Positions 34,843 to 47,029 of a stretch of 64,000 bases of DNA are shown here, in pieces. The translations under genes were made by a program, and so were the position numbers. The notes under the pieces are model-generated. The model worked only from the letters and a program-made list of their open reading frames with translations. It was not told where the DNA came from and did no database searches. The stretch is from Carnegiea gigantea (lineage: Eukaryota; Streptophyta; Magnoliopsida; Caryophyllales; Cactaceae): NCBI GenBank assembly GCA_029747015.1, contig JAKOGI010002143.1:62501-126500 (forward strand), written 5' to 3'. Each line of letters starts with the position of its first letter. Within the stretch, counting starts at the first letter, position 1.

Positions 34843-35891
34843 AAAGGAATTAAGGCCTAAGTGTGGATTAATGCAGGGGAGCTGAGTAGCAAATTGATAA
34901 GATGCAGGAAAGTAATTTTGAAACGCAAAATTGAATTTGAAATAACAGAATTGAAATGAGCAAAGGAGATGAATAAAACTTACTTTGATTTGAATTAATA
35001 AACTTGATACAAGGTTGGAGTACAAAGTTTTGAGAGAAGGCGGAGGTTGAGAAGGGCTTGTAGTGATTTTGATTTTGTGATGTTCTACGATTCTCCCTAA
35101 TACAACGCTATTGAGTATCTATTTATAGAATACAAGATGGAATTAAATATATACAAGTGGAGAATAAATATTGAGTCTTGCATTGATAACTTGTGCCGAC
35201 AATCTTGAATTATTGCTGCTTCGTGTTGAACTTTGACTGGAACCACGTCAAAAGTGAAACAGTGTTGAATAATAATGAACCTTGGACTGTTCTTGAATTA
35301 TTGTCCTTTTGAACAGTATCTTGATGAGTTGTCTTCTTGAACAGTGTTTAGATAAGCTGTCGCGAACAGTACGCTTGAATAATTATTCTGATGTCTTGAA
35401 TTGTTTGTCGGGATGAGTCATTGTCTTGGATGTTGACATGATGATGAGTCATGTCCTTGCATAATTACTTGCCGTGTTGAGTCATTGCTTGTCTTGATGA
35501 GTCATAATTACTTGCCGTGTTGAGTCATTGCTTGTCTTGATGAGCCATTGGCGTGATTGAATTGAGTGATGACACGTTGAATTGCCTTTGTAATTGCTAT
35601 TCACCTTTGTTGAATTATTCATCTTTGCCGTGCAAGGTGGGTAGTGAATTGATTGTTCTGAGATCATGTGTAGACTTTAAATTATTCAATGAATTTGGCC
35701 AAGTGGATGGCTTGAATGCATGTATGGAATCCTACAAAATAAAAACTACGTAAAGAAATAATGGCCCTTACTTTTGCCAAAGGCCGTGACCTTTGCGGGC
35801 TCTTTTCTTAATTTTGTTTTGTTTTCCTAGTTCTTCATATTTTTTTTTTTTTTTTGGGAATACCGACCAGGGAGTAGAAGTAGAAAGCTAC
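34843..35891 (-). promoter_or_regulatory. Viral intergenic region, type A, truncated before primer site
   Basis: TATA at complement of 35119-35128; donor GTAAGT near 34980; duplicated 45-bp TGACTCA unit near 35430-35530. It ends about 60 bases short of the primer site and is joined through a few filler bases (GGAAAGGAATT) to the B-type protease fragment, a natural promoter swap. Confidence 0.78.
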
Positions 35892-37110
35892 TCAGTAGTC
35901 ATAAGGGTCTTGAGCACAGGGACCGCCCCATGGATCATAGTCAGAATGATCTGAAGATGCGGGTGAATTGGAAGAGGCCGCTTTGGGTAATAATAATTGT
36001 TTTTGTTTTTTGAGTAATTTGATTTCTCGCTTGAGTTTTGGAGTTCATCGAGCTCATTGGTGAGGTAGCTTTGCCTGTCTCATTGGATGAGGTAGCTTTG
36101 TCTGTGTCTTTTGAGGACCGTTCTTGCTTCTTTTGAGGGGTTGAGGGTATTGATCGTGGTGTATGCAGCAGTTTTGCTTGAACAACGTCTAAGGAACAAA
36201 ACTTGGTAACTGTAAATTTTTCCCACCATTTGATCTTATAGTCCCTGACGAGAGAGAATGATGCGGGTGGTGGATAATATTGCATAATACTGAAGGACCA
36301 ACAAAAAATCCATGGAATACCGAATTTCTTGTGAAATAGGATTTCTGTGAGGTCTGGAGGATTTGTGGCATAGGTGGAATAAAATTGAAATGAGTTTTTG
36401 ACTTCTTCTGGCCATATGATTTGTAGACTACCATAGATAGTCCACCATTCATAAAACCATAATGGAAAGGTAAATTCAGGTCTTATATCAAAACTAAAGA
36501 ACCAAGAATGATTGAATGGTCGATAGAGAAATGTTTCATACCAAGCTTTTTGATAATCAATATAGTGATAACCTGACGGATTGAATGGAACAGAAAAGGA
36601 TTTGGTCGTATATGTAGTAGGCCAGTCTTTTCCTGTAAGAACTTTGAGAATTCGACATTTGGAATAGGCTATAAAATTTGGTGTATGTTTATCGGGAATG
36701 TGTTCTATTTCTACAAATTTGGAATCAACGAGGATAAGTTCATAAAATTGTCGTGTTTTGAATGGAGAATCAGGAATATGGTAGCATTCTGAAAGAAATG
36801 TAGCTTTGACTAATTTATTGAGTTCGAGAAGAGATTGGGGCTCTCGGTATTTAGTATAGGCAACCTGATTGTGTATTGGTTTGGTGAAATATTTGGATGG
36901 ATCGAAGGAAGACGTTTGAGTAGGAGATGAAGGAGGTTTGATTGAGGCATGAGCATAGGATAATGGAGGAAAATCTGCAGAAGGTAAGGTTTGGAACTGG
37001 TTTGTAACTGGGATTGAATATTGAGGATGGGTTTGGGTTGGAGTAGCAAGTGTCATGGTATATTGCTGTGAAGTTTGAATTTTTCTTTCTTTTTTATTGT
37101 CTTGATTCAT
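35892..37110 (-). pseudogene. Type A ORF2, nearly intact
   Basis: ATG 37108-37110 (MNQDNKKERKIQ) on the minus strand; original stop at 35892-35894 (PYDY). The frame is open to about 36060, then two one-base deletions (36037 and 36060 area) divert it to a stop at 35941, losing the coiled-coil-like end. Pro/Ser/Thr-rich first 90 residues, then an aromatic-rich part (YIDYQKAWYETF, LWFYEWWTIYGS). Function unknown. This is the best A ORF2 over its first 350 codons. Confidence 0.85.
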
Positions 37111-37194
37111 AGTGGTGGCTGAAAATAAGATATTGAAGTTGTTAATAGTAATAGAACAAAATTATAGTTTTGGTCCATGCAGGTGTTGAGTATG

Positions 37195-40100
37195 CTAGGA
37201 TTGAGTTTGTGTCAAGGGCTGATGATGTGATCCTTGTAAAAATTCGCGTGTTAAAAAATCTGGTAAAGCATTGTCTTTACCTTGAATAAATTCAATGTCA
37301 AAATCAAAGGCAGATAAAATAGCTTGCCATCGGGCGAATATTTATTTAGAAACAATGTTTTGAACATCCTTTTAGAGAATTTCTTTAGCAGATTTGCAAT
37401 CTATGCGAAGAAGAAATTTTTTATTAAATAAATCATCTTGAAATTTGGAGATACATAAAACGATTGATAAAATTTCCTTTTTGATTGTTGAATAATTCTT
37501 TTGAGTGTCATTCCAAATGCCGGAATGGTAGCGGACTATTTGTTCGACAGAAGCAGAGGGGAGTCACTTCTGTTGAAGGATGCCGCCGTAGCCTATGTCA
37601 AAGGCATCGGTTTGGACTATCATGAAGGCATTTGGGAGGGGTATTCCAAGACATGGTAAGGTTTTGACTCTTTGTTTGAGTAGCTTGACAATATTAGTAT
37701 GTTCTTCAGACCATGGAGGGGAATCCTTTCGTAATCTTTTATAGAGAGGTTCACAAAATTGCCTTAATTTTGGAAAAAATTCAGACACATAATTAAGACA
37801 ACCCAGAAAACGTTGTAGTTGAGTTTTATCTTTGATTTCGTCTGAAAATTTATCTGCAAATTCAATGGCCCTAGCGATTGGGCGTATAGTGCCTTGATAG
37901 ATATCATGTCCTAAAAATCTAATTTTGGTTTGGAATAGTTTCATCTTTGGTGCTGATACAACTAATCCATTCTTTTTTATAACGTGTAAAAAGGTATGAA
38001 GATGTTTAAAATGCTGATCAATACTATTGGAATAGACGAGAACATCATCTATATATACTATTGTGAAATGAGTGTAAGGATTAAAAATATCATTCATAAT
38101 GTTTTGAAATTCAGAAGGTGCGTTCTTTAGGCCAAAGGGCATGACATTCCACTCATAATGTCCGAATGGGACGGTAAATGTTGTCTTGTACTTATCTTCC
38201 TCTTTAATTTGAATCTGCCAAAAACCACTTTTCATATCGAATTTTGAGAATATTGTTCCCTCATATAAGCGATTGAGTAAGTCACGTTTATTAGGAATGT
38301 GATATCGGATCCATTGTAATACTTTGTTTAAAGGTTTATAATTAATAACTAAACGAGGGACACCTCGCTCCTTTTCAGCTTGATTATTAACATAAAATGC
38401 TGCACAGCTCCAAGGGGACTTAGATGGTCTAATTAATCTCTTTTTTAATAAGGTTTCTATTTCCTTTTTACAGAATTCAAGGAGTTCTTTATTCATTTGA
38501 ATGAGTCTAGCTTTAGTTGGAATATTTTTTTCAGAGAAATCTTTTTCATGAGGAAGTGATATGATATGCTTTTTTCTTTGCCAAAAGGCCTTGGGGAGAT
38601 CAGAGCATACTTCAGTTTTAAACAATTCGTATAGTTCGTGTATTTGCTTTTGAATAGAGGGTTGCTGTAACCTTTCTTCAATTTTTTTTATAAATAATTT
38701 CATTTTGTAAACATTGAATATGTTTTTTCTTTTCGTGAAGAAGATTTATTTGTTTTAATGTGAAGGAATTTTGTAATAAAGATAACTCTTTTTGATAAAT
38801 AGGGACGATGAATTTGAATGATATTATTGTTCTCATAACTTCTGTATGCACACCAATTTGATCTACTTTGAATGGATAGATTTGAGTCATGAAAGGAGTT
38901 CCAAGAATGACTTCTTGACTTATATCTTGTACGAGGATGAATGAGTTTTTAAAACAAAATCCCTGATTACATATATAAGCACTAGATAATTTATACCTAA
39001 TTTGTAATGCCGTACCATTAGCATTATGGAGTCGTTCTTTGTTTTTTCATAATATATAGAGGGAATTAGTCCTTCCTGAATACAATTTTGATCTGCGCCA
39101 CTATCGAGTAGTGCAGTAGTATTGAATTCAAAACTATCTTTAATTCTTAGGGTAATATGAATATACCATTTTTGGAAATTTATTTGATTAATAGTTGGAA
39201 CAAATTGTTGATTTGAAAGAGGGGTATTCTCAATGAATGGTGACCTTGTTTCTAATTCAAGATCTTTTCTTTGTAATAAATTTTCATATAATTCCTTAAT
39301 TTGTTTCTTTAATCTATTAACTTCGTTTTTTAAGTCTTGAATATTAACTGGTTTTAAATTATTTAGAATCCTACGTGTTTCAGATATTTTATTGATGCTT
39401 ACCTTATGAGGAGGTTCTAAAGAATCTTCTTTTATGAGTATACTTTTGAGTTTTTGTAAATACCCTTTCTGTAATGCGGTACCTTGAATTTGTTCAATGA
39501 AATCCAATAAAAATTCTTTTTTACTATTATTAGTAGTTATGACATTAATAGACTTTTAGCATAGTCTTGAGAACTCGTTACTTGATGAATATTTGCTGGA
39601 TACATTTTCCAATTTATTGATAATATTGTCTTCATATTTAAAGGAAGATGACGAATTTTCTAATTGATCAGGCGTATCTTTGAGTTTAAATAAGGTAATT
39701 AATTTTTCTTGAATGTCTGGATGTTCTGCACAGATTTCATTGAGTTTCTTTTTAACTTTACAATTTGTTGTATAGTGGCCTAATTTACCATACTTATAAC
39801 AAGTATTAGTATTATCAATTTTTCTTTTTGGAGTAGGCTTTTTAGGACTTAATTTTTTGTAAGTATATGGTTTCTTCTTATTAATTTGAGTTTTTCTTCG
39901 TTTTTTTACAGAGGGAGATTCTAACTTATTTGAACGTCTTATTTTGAATAAAGGTTTTGCAATCTCATCTAAAAAATTTGGTTTGTCCTTCTTAGTATCA
40001 TTAATATCTAAGTTTTCTAGTTTTTCAGTTAATGAATCAGCTTCTTGTTTTTTAACAATTGCTTCAACTTGAGTGGAGACCATATTAACTTGTTGAGACA

Positions 40101-41749
40101 CGGTATGTAACCCTTGATTTGTATAATTATTTTGATGATATACTTTTTTAATATCATTTAGCATTACTTGACTATTTTCTGGATCATTTCTTCCTATTTT
40201 GAATGGGACTGCTGGAACTATTTTCTGGAGTTTTTAAAACAAAATCCCTGATTACATATATAAGCACTAGATAATTTATACCTAATTTATAATGTCGTAC
40301 CATTAGCATTATGGAGTCGTTCTTTTGTTTTTTCATAATATATAGAGGGAATTAGTCCTTCCTGAATACAATTTTGATCTGCGCCACTATCTAGTAGTGC
40401 AATAGTATTGAATTCAAAACTATCTTTAATTCTTAGAGTAATATGAAGATACCATTTTTGGAAATTTATTTGATTAATAGTTGGAACAAATTTTTGATCT
40501 GAAAGAGGGCTGTTCTCAATGAATGGTGACCTTGTTTCTAATTCAAGATCTTTTCTTTGTAATAAATTTTCATATAATTCCTTAATTTGTTTCTTTAATC
40601 TATTAACTTCGTTTTTTAAGTCTTGAATATTAACTGGTTTTAAATTATTTAGAATCCTACGTGTTTCAGATATTTTATTGATGCTTACCTTATGAGGAGG
40701 TTCTAAAGAATCTTCTTTTATGAGAATACTTTTGAGTTTTTGTAAATACCCTTTCCGTAATGCGGTATCTTGAATTTGTTCAATGAAATCCAATAAAAAT
40801 TCTTTTTTACTATTATTAGTAGTTATGACATTAATAGACTTGGTTTTTAACAATTGCTTCAACTTGAGTAGAGACCATATTGACTTGTTGAGACACGGTA
40901 TGTAATACTTGATTTGTATAATTATTTTGATGATATACTTTTTTAATATCATTTAGCATTACTTGACTATTTTCTGGATCATTTCTTCTATTTTGAATGG
41001 AACTGCTGGAATATTACATTCAGGGGTATTTAATACGATTTCTTGTAATGGAGGGGTAAAAGAAGTAAGTGTTTGACCATTTAAGAGGGTCCATTTTTTT
41101 GCAAAATTAATATTAGTGTTTATTTCACTAACTTAAATGGGTCTGGAAGATTATTATCTAAGGCAAACGTAGCCCACCAATTAAAGAAAGGAATATTGAC
41201 TTGGTGTCTTTCCATGAATGAATACCAATTTTGCCTAATGAATGCTTGAGCTTTTAAATCAAAGTGTGAAAGGAACTATTCTCTTTTGACTTTGTTTTTT
41301 ATTGAATTAAAATCTTGACGTAAGTAATCTTTGTTGATTGCAAAAGGTGTTGAAATAACATTTATTGAGGAAAATGATGGAGGTCGCATAGTTGAGTAGG
41401 TTGGGGAACCTACAGATGAAATAACTTCATCTATTGGCTCAGCTATGCGAGCGTTGTAATAAATCTTTTGAGTATCTTCTTTATCATTTGAATAATTATA
41501 ACTAGTTGGCCTAGAAGGCATTGAATATGAAGTTCGAGGGAGTTCTAAATTGTCTAAAGATTTTAAAGATAAACTTCATTCTTTAGTTGAATTAAATCTT
41601 ATTAGTACTCTACCATCAGTCTCTTCTATGATTTGTTTAGGAATTTTCCAAGTATACACATCAATTTGATTACTAACTTCCCTACTGTTCACCACATTTG
41701 AGTTCTTACTACTACCTAAACTAAGACGATCTCTAACCCAAGATGCCAT
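37195..41749 (-). pseudogene. Type A ORF1 with internal protease duplication
   Basis: ATG 41747-41749; stop 37195-37197. Movement core absent. A stop TGA at 41576-41578 matches that of the copy at 519-521. Near 40850 the linker jumps into the protease region (DSG 40383-40391). At about 40216 the sequence goes back to the linker and repeats: knuckle CYKYGKLGHYTTNC (second Cys lost), second protease (DSG 39097-39105). RT follows from a frame shifted by an extra T (8 instead of 7) near 38690. RT is open 37564-38703 with YIDD at 38044-38055. RNase H is broken by stops at 37564-37566, near 37342 and near 37374. No coat-protein core. Confidence 0.88.
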
Positions 41750-41787
41750 CTGAGTTACGTTGGAGCACGTAGCTAAGACTCATGCAC
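41750..41787 (-). promoter_or_regulatory. Short remnant of viral leader
   Basis: About 38 bases upstream of the ORF1 ATG including most of the upstream ORF, then an abrupt switch to a plus-strand viral fragment. No primer site. Confidence 0.7.
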
Positions 41788-42304
41788 AAGAAGCTGATTC
41801 ATTAACTAAAAAACTAGAAAACTTAGATATTAATGATACTAAGAAGGACAAACCAAATTTTTTAGATGAGATTGCAAAACCTTTATTCAAAATAAGACGT
41901 TCAAATAAGTTAGAATCTCCCTATGTCAAAAAACGAAGAAAAACTCAAATTAATAAGAAGAAACCATATACTTACAAAAAATTAAGTCCTAAAAAGCCTA
42001 CTCCAAAAAGAAAAACTGATAATACTAATACTTGTTATAAGTGCGGTAAATTAGGCCACTATGCAACAAATTGTAAAGTTAAAAAGAAACTCAATGAAAT
42101 TTGTGCAGAACATCCAGACATTCAAGAAAAATTAATTACCTTATTTAAACTCAAAGATACGCCTGATCAATTAGAAAATTCGTCATCTTCCTCTAAAAAT
42201 GAAGACAATATTATCAATAAATTCGAAAATGCATCCAGCAAATATTCATCAAGTAACGAGTTCTCAAGACTATGCTATAAGTCTATTAATGTCATAACTA
42301 CTAA
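41788..42304 (+). pseudogene. Inverted type A fragment: linker and zinc knuckle
   Basis: Plus-strand ORF1 piece from EADSLTKKLENLD to CYKSINVITTNN. It shows the A-type joint where the coat-protein core is missing (RRSNKLESPYVKKRRKTQ) and a complete knuckle CYKCGKLGHYATNC. At 42304 it meets the minus-strand B ORF2 fragment. Confidence 0.85.
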
Positions 42305-42552
42305 TAACTGTAAAATGATATTTCAGAGGAATTAAACCAGTCTTCATAATCAATGAAGATAGCACTTTCATTGTAGCGTGGTCCATAGAACGATGTATAG
42401 TAGAGTTCATGGTCACACAGATAGAATAGAAGTGGTTCATGTGGAAAATTTGGTAATTCAGAAGAAAATATTTGAGTGGACGATGAAGAATGTTGAATTG
42501 AGGCTTGAGTTGGATCAGGGACTGCATAGGGAAGATGGGTTTGAGTATTCAT
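42305..42552 (-). pseudogene. Type B ORF2, N-terminal fragment
   Basis: ATG 42550-42552 (MNTQTHLPYAV), open for about 83 codons to SEISFYSY, then cut at the junction with the plus-strand A fragment. Confidence 0.88.
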
Positions 42553-42711
42553 GGTAAAGGACTGAGATGTTTGAAGTGTTGATGGCTGAAAATAAATGAT
42601 GGTAGTTATAGTAAGGAAATGCTTTATCAAGGTGTTGAAAACTTGTTTTGTTCAAAAATCTTTTGAAAAATAGTTTTGGAAATATATTACTCCGCATTGA
42701 ATGGGTGAAGG

Positions 42712-45700
42712 CTAGATGATTTGGTATTGGCCTATGCAGGTATTGAGTATTCTAAGATTGGTTTGCCAATAGTCTATGGTTTTTTCTAAATCATGACGCT
42801 GACAAGCTAATTGATGATACTCATGTAACCATTTTGTATAAAAATCTTTGAAATCTATTGAAGTTATATGATTGCGTAAGCTAATGGTTAATTCGTCTAG
42901 TTGTTTATTTATTTCTTGCAATTTCTTTTGATCATTGTTGAGTCGTTGAATGAGGTCACGTTGTTCTAATTTATACCAGTATTTTGGATTGTTACATTCA
43001 ATTACATTAATTTGCTTTGTTATTGAAGCATTTTGTAATAAAGGTAAATCGTTTTGATAAATAGAATTGACAAATTTGAATGATATTGTGGTTTCCATAA
43101 TTTCTGTATGCACAACTATCCGATCTACTTTAATTGGATAAATTTGAGTAAAGAAAGGAGTTCCAAAAATAACTTCTTGACTCATATCTCGCACTAAAAT
43201 GAATGAATTTTTGAAACAATATCCTTGATTGCATATATAAGCATTAAATAATTTATATTTAACTTGTAATGCCATACCATTAGTAGTATGGAGTCGTTCT
43301 TTTGTCTGTTCATAATATATTGAGGGAATCAATCCTTCTTGAATACAATTTTGATCTGCGCCACTATCTAATAGTGCAATAGTATTGCACTCAAAATTAT
43401 CTTTAATTTTAAGAGTAACAGGAATATACCATTTTTGAAAATTTATTTGATTAATAGTTGAAACAAATTGTGGATCCGTAGGAGTGTCTTCTGATTGAAT
43501 GTTCGGTGAAGAAGAACTATTTTCTATTAATGTTAACCTTGCTTCTAATTCAAGGTCTTTTGTTTGTAATGAACATAAATCTTTGTGTAAATTTTTAATG
43601 TGTTCTTTTAATGTATTAACATCGTTTTTTAATTCTTGAATATTAACTGCCTTTAGAATATTTGGAATCTCATGTGTTTCAAATATTTTATTGATACTTA
43701 CCTTATGAGGAGGTTCTAAAGAATCTTCTTTTATTAATATACCTTTGAGTTTCTGTAAATATTCTTTCCTTAATTCGGTATCTTGAATTTGTTCAATTAA
43801 ATCTAATAAAAATTCCTTTTCACTATTATTAGTAGTTATGACATTAATATACTTATAGCATAACCTTGAAGACTCATTACCTGATGAGTATTCACTTGAG
43901 TCACTTTCTAATTCATTAATAACATTATTTTCATAATCAGAGGAGGATGATGAATTTTCTGATTGATTAGGCGTATCTTTGAGTTCAAATAAGGTAATTA
44001 ATTTTTCTTGAATGTCTGGATGTTCTGCACAGATTTCATTGAGTTTCTTTTTAACTTTACAATTTGCTTCATAGTGGCCTAATTTACCACACTTATAACA
44101 AGTATTAGTATTATCAGTTTTTCTTTTTGGAGTAGGCTTTTTAGGACTTAAATTTTTATAAGTTGGATTTCTTGTAGTATATGGTTTCTTCTTAGTAATT
44201 TGAGTTTTTCTTCGTTTTTTGACAGATGGAGCTTCTAACTTTGGAAGACAAAAGGCTTCACAAAAAGAACCTAACTCTTTTCGCTTGGCGGCATTATCTG
44301 TTGAATATCTGGCTTGTAATTTTAATTCGTTGCATAAAGAAATTCCTTCCTTTTTAATAAAGCTTAATAATTGACCAAACGTAATTTGTTCCAATGGAAT
44401 AGGGCTTTCACCAATGAGTTCGCTTAATTTATTGAATATTCGTTGAGAAAATAAGGATGGTAATCCTGAAATGAATTTTTCTTTCCAATAGGGTTGACGA
44501 CAGTCTTCCCTTTTTAATAGATATGTTAAAAATGTATCTTTGTACCAATTGTAGTCTTCTAGAGTTGGACACCTTAGATTTGTTAAAAGAATATCTGTTG
44601 CAGCTGTAATATCTTTTGGACTTCCCAAGAAAATTAGTAACTATTATATAAATCAATGTTTCTATATTGTCGAGTTGTCCTTGAGAATTATTATGAGTTC
44701 TAATTTTAGTACGTTCATCTTCTTGAATATAATTTTCCCACCAATTTTTGAGTATACCAGTGAATCCTGATGTTAATAAATCAAAAGCTTGTAAATCTGT
44801 CGCATGTTTAGTTGAAAAGGCTATACAAGCAATTAACATTCTTTGGAGGGTTATGAATATTTCATGGTCACTACGACCATCTATATTCCATTCATATATT
44901 GAATCACCAGCAAAGTTTTCAGTAATTATTGTTTTTGCACTTTCAAGGTGAAGATCTGGAGGAGTTTGTTTGGAGTAATAGGGAATTTTCTTTTTATATA
45001 TTTTATTAATATTTTGAAAATCATCATCTAGTTGAGGTAAATCCTTTTCTAAAATATTAACTGTACTTTTGACTGAATGAGATGTTGAAGCTTCTGCCTC
45101 CTTTAATTTTTCTTCTATTTTTGAAATTAATGGAGTATTAGCATCTGGGAGTTCTAATTTATTTGAACGTCTTATTTTGAATAAAGGTTTTACAATCTCA
45201 TCTAAAAAGTTTGGTTTGTGCTTCTTAGTATCATTAATATCTAAGTTTTCTAGTTTTTCAGTTAATGAATCAACTTCTTGTTTTTTAACAATTGCTTCAA
45301 CTTGAGTAGAGACCATATTAACCTGTTGAGATACTGTATGTAATACTTGATTTGTATAATTATTTTGATGATATACCTTTTTAATATCACTTAGCATTAT
45401 TTGACTAGTTTCTGGATCATTTCTACCTATTTTGAATGGGATTGCTGGAATATTACCTTCAGGGGTATTTAATACGATTTCTTGCAATGGAGGAGTAAAA
45501 GAAATAAGCGTTTGACCATTTAAGAGGGTCCATTTTTTTGCAAAATTAATATTAGTGTTTATTTCACTAACTTGGAATGGGTCTGGAAGATTATTATCTA
45601 AGGCAAACATAGCCCACCAATTAAAGAAAGGAATATTGACTTGGTGTCTTTCCATGAATGAATACCAATTTTGCCTAATGAATGCTTGAGCTTTTAAATC

Positions 45701-46858
45701 AAAGTGTGAAAGGAACCATTCTCTTTTGACTTTGTTTTTTATTGAATTGAAATCTTGACGTAAATAATCTTTGTTGATTGCAAAAGGTGTTGAAATAACA
45801 TTTATTGAGGAAAATGACGGAGGTTGCATAGTTGAGTAGGTTAAGGAACCTACAGAAGAAGTAACTTCATCTATTGGCTCGGCTATGGGAGCTTTGTAAT
45901 AAATCTTTTGAGTATCTTCTTTATCATTAGAATAATAATAACTAGTTGTCTTAGAAGGCATGAAATATGAAGTTCGAGGGAGTTCTAAATTGTCTAAAGA
46001 TTTTGAAGATAAACTTCGTTCTTTAGTTGAATTAAATCTTATTAGTACTCTACCATCAGTCTCTTCTATGATTTGTTGAATATTCTTTTGAGCAATATTT
46101 CTTGGTGGCCTGGTATTTTGAATTATAAATTCTTGAGGAATAGTAATTTCATTCTACTTTAATAATTTAGGAGTAAAGGTAGAAATATTATCTGATTCAT
46201 CTTTTAGTAGTATGGTTTCATCTAGAGTAGGTTTTAATAAACATTTTGGATTAAGTTGAGATGAAATTAGCTTGAAATATACTCTGTAAGTAATAGCAAA
46301 ATTTCTGGAAAGTTCACGAAATTGAACCTTTAAATTATTTTGAATATTAGGAAGATGGATATCTAGAACTAAGGTATCCATGATCCAAGGATCCTTTAAA
46401 TCTACTGAATAATTTGGGTAACAATTAAAGTATATGGGACCATTGCAAATATTAGTTTGAATCATGGCTAATAACGAATCCTTGTAACGTATTAACCTAT
46501 TGTCTCTTAAGGCCATGAATATAGGACAATCTAATCCTAATCGTGTCAAAGGTTTGAGTGCAATTTGAATCATGCCAAAATGAATGTATCGATACTTTTC
46601 TTGATATCTTTTAATAGCAATTTTTGAAAGTAGTTTAATAGTTCGAAATTCTTCATCTAAACTAAAGGTTTCTTCATGATCTTTTATTGATAAAGTCGTA
46701 TTGAAATCAAACTTACCTATTTGATAAATTGTTTCTATCTTTTGTTTAGGAATTTTCCAATTAGCTACATCAATTTGACTACTAACTTCCCTACTGTTTA
46801 CCACATTTGAGTTCTTACTACTACCTAAACTGAGACGATCTCTAACCCAAAAGGCCAT
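42712..46858 (-). pseudogene. Type B ORF1, most complete copy (two breaks)
   Basis: ATG 46856-46858; TAG near 42712; about 1,380 codons. Movement protein is residues 1-235, ended by TAG at 46154-46156 (Trp in the plus copy). The shared linker (from MPSKTTSYYYS) and coat-protein region follow, open from 45961 to about 44630. There one extra C shifts the frame. The rest is open (42712-44628): coat C-terminus, basic stretch, knuckle CYKCGKLGHYEANC (44059-44100), protease DSGAD (43360-43368), and a 100-residue Gln/Leu-rich tail ending QYQII. RT/RNase H are absent; ORF2-B follows. Other copies show the same order, so this is the native B layout. Confidence 0.92.
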
Positions 46859-47018
46859 CTGAGTTACGTTGGAGCACTTAGCTAAGAGTCATGCACATCC
46901 TACCGGGACCACTGGGACCACCCCACCGGGACCACCTCACCTGGGCTGACCAACGGACTTACTGGGGCTGACCAACAGCTGGCCAACGCTAGTAACGGCG
47001 TGACACTACCTAAGGGCA
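46859..47018 (-). promoter_or_regulatory. Viral leader at head-to-head joint
   Basis: Leader of the minus copy with GTTGGTCAGC and GTGGTCCC repeats and upstream ORF, up to CCCTTAGGTAGTGTCA; no primer site. At about 47018 it meets the plus copy, which begins some 12 bases before its own ORF1 ATG. Confidence 0.8.
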
Positions 47019-47029
47019 ACGTAACTCAG

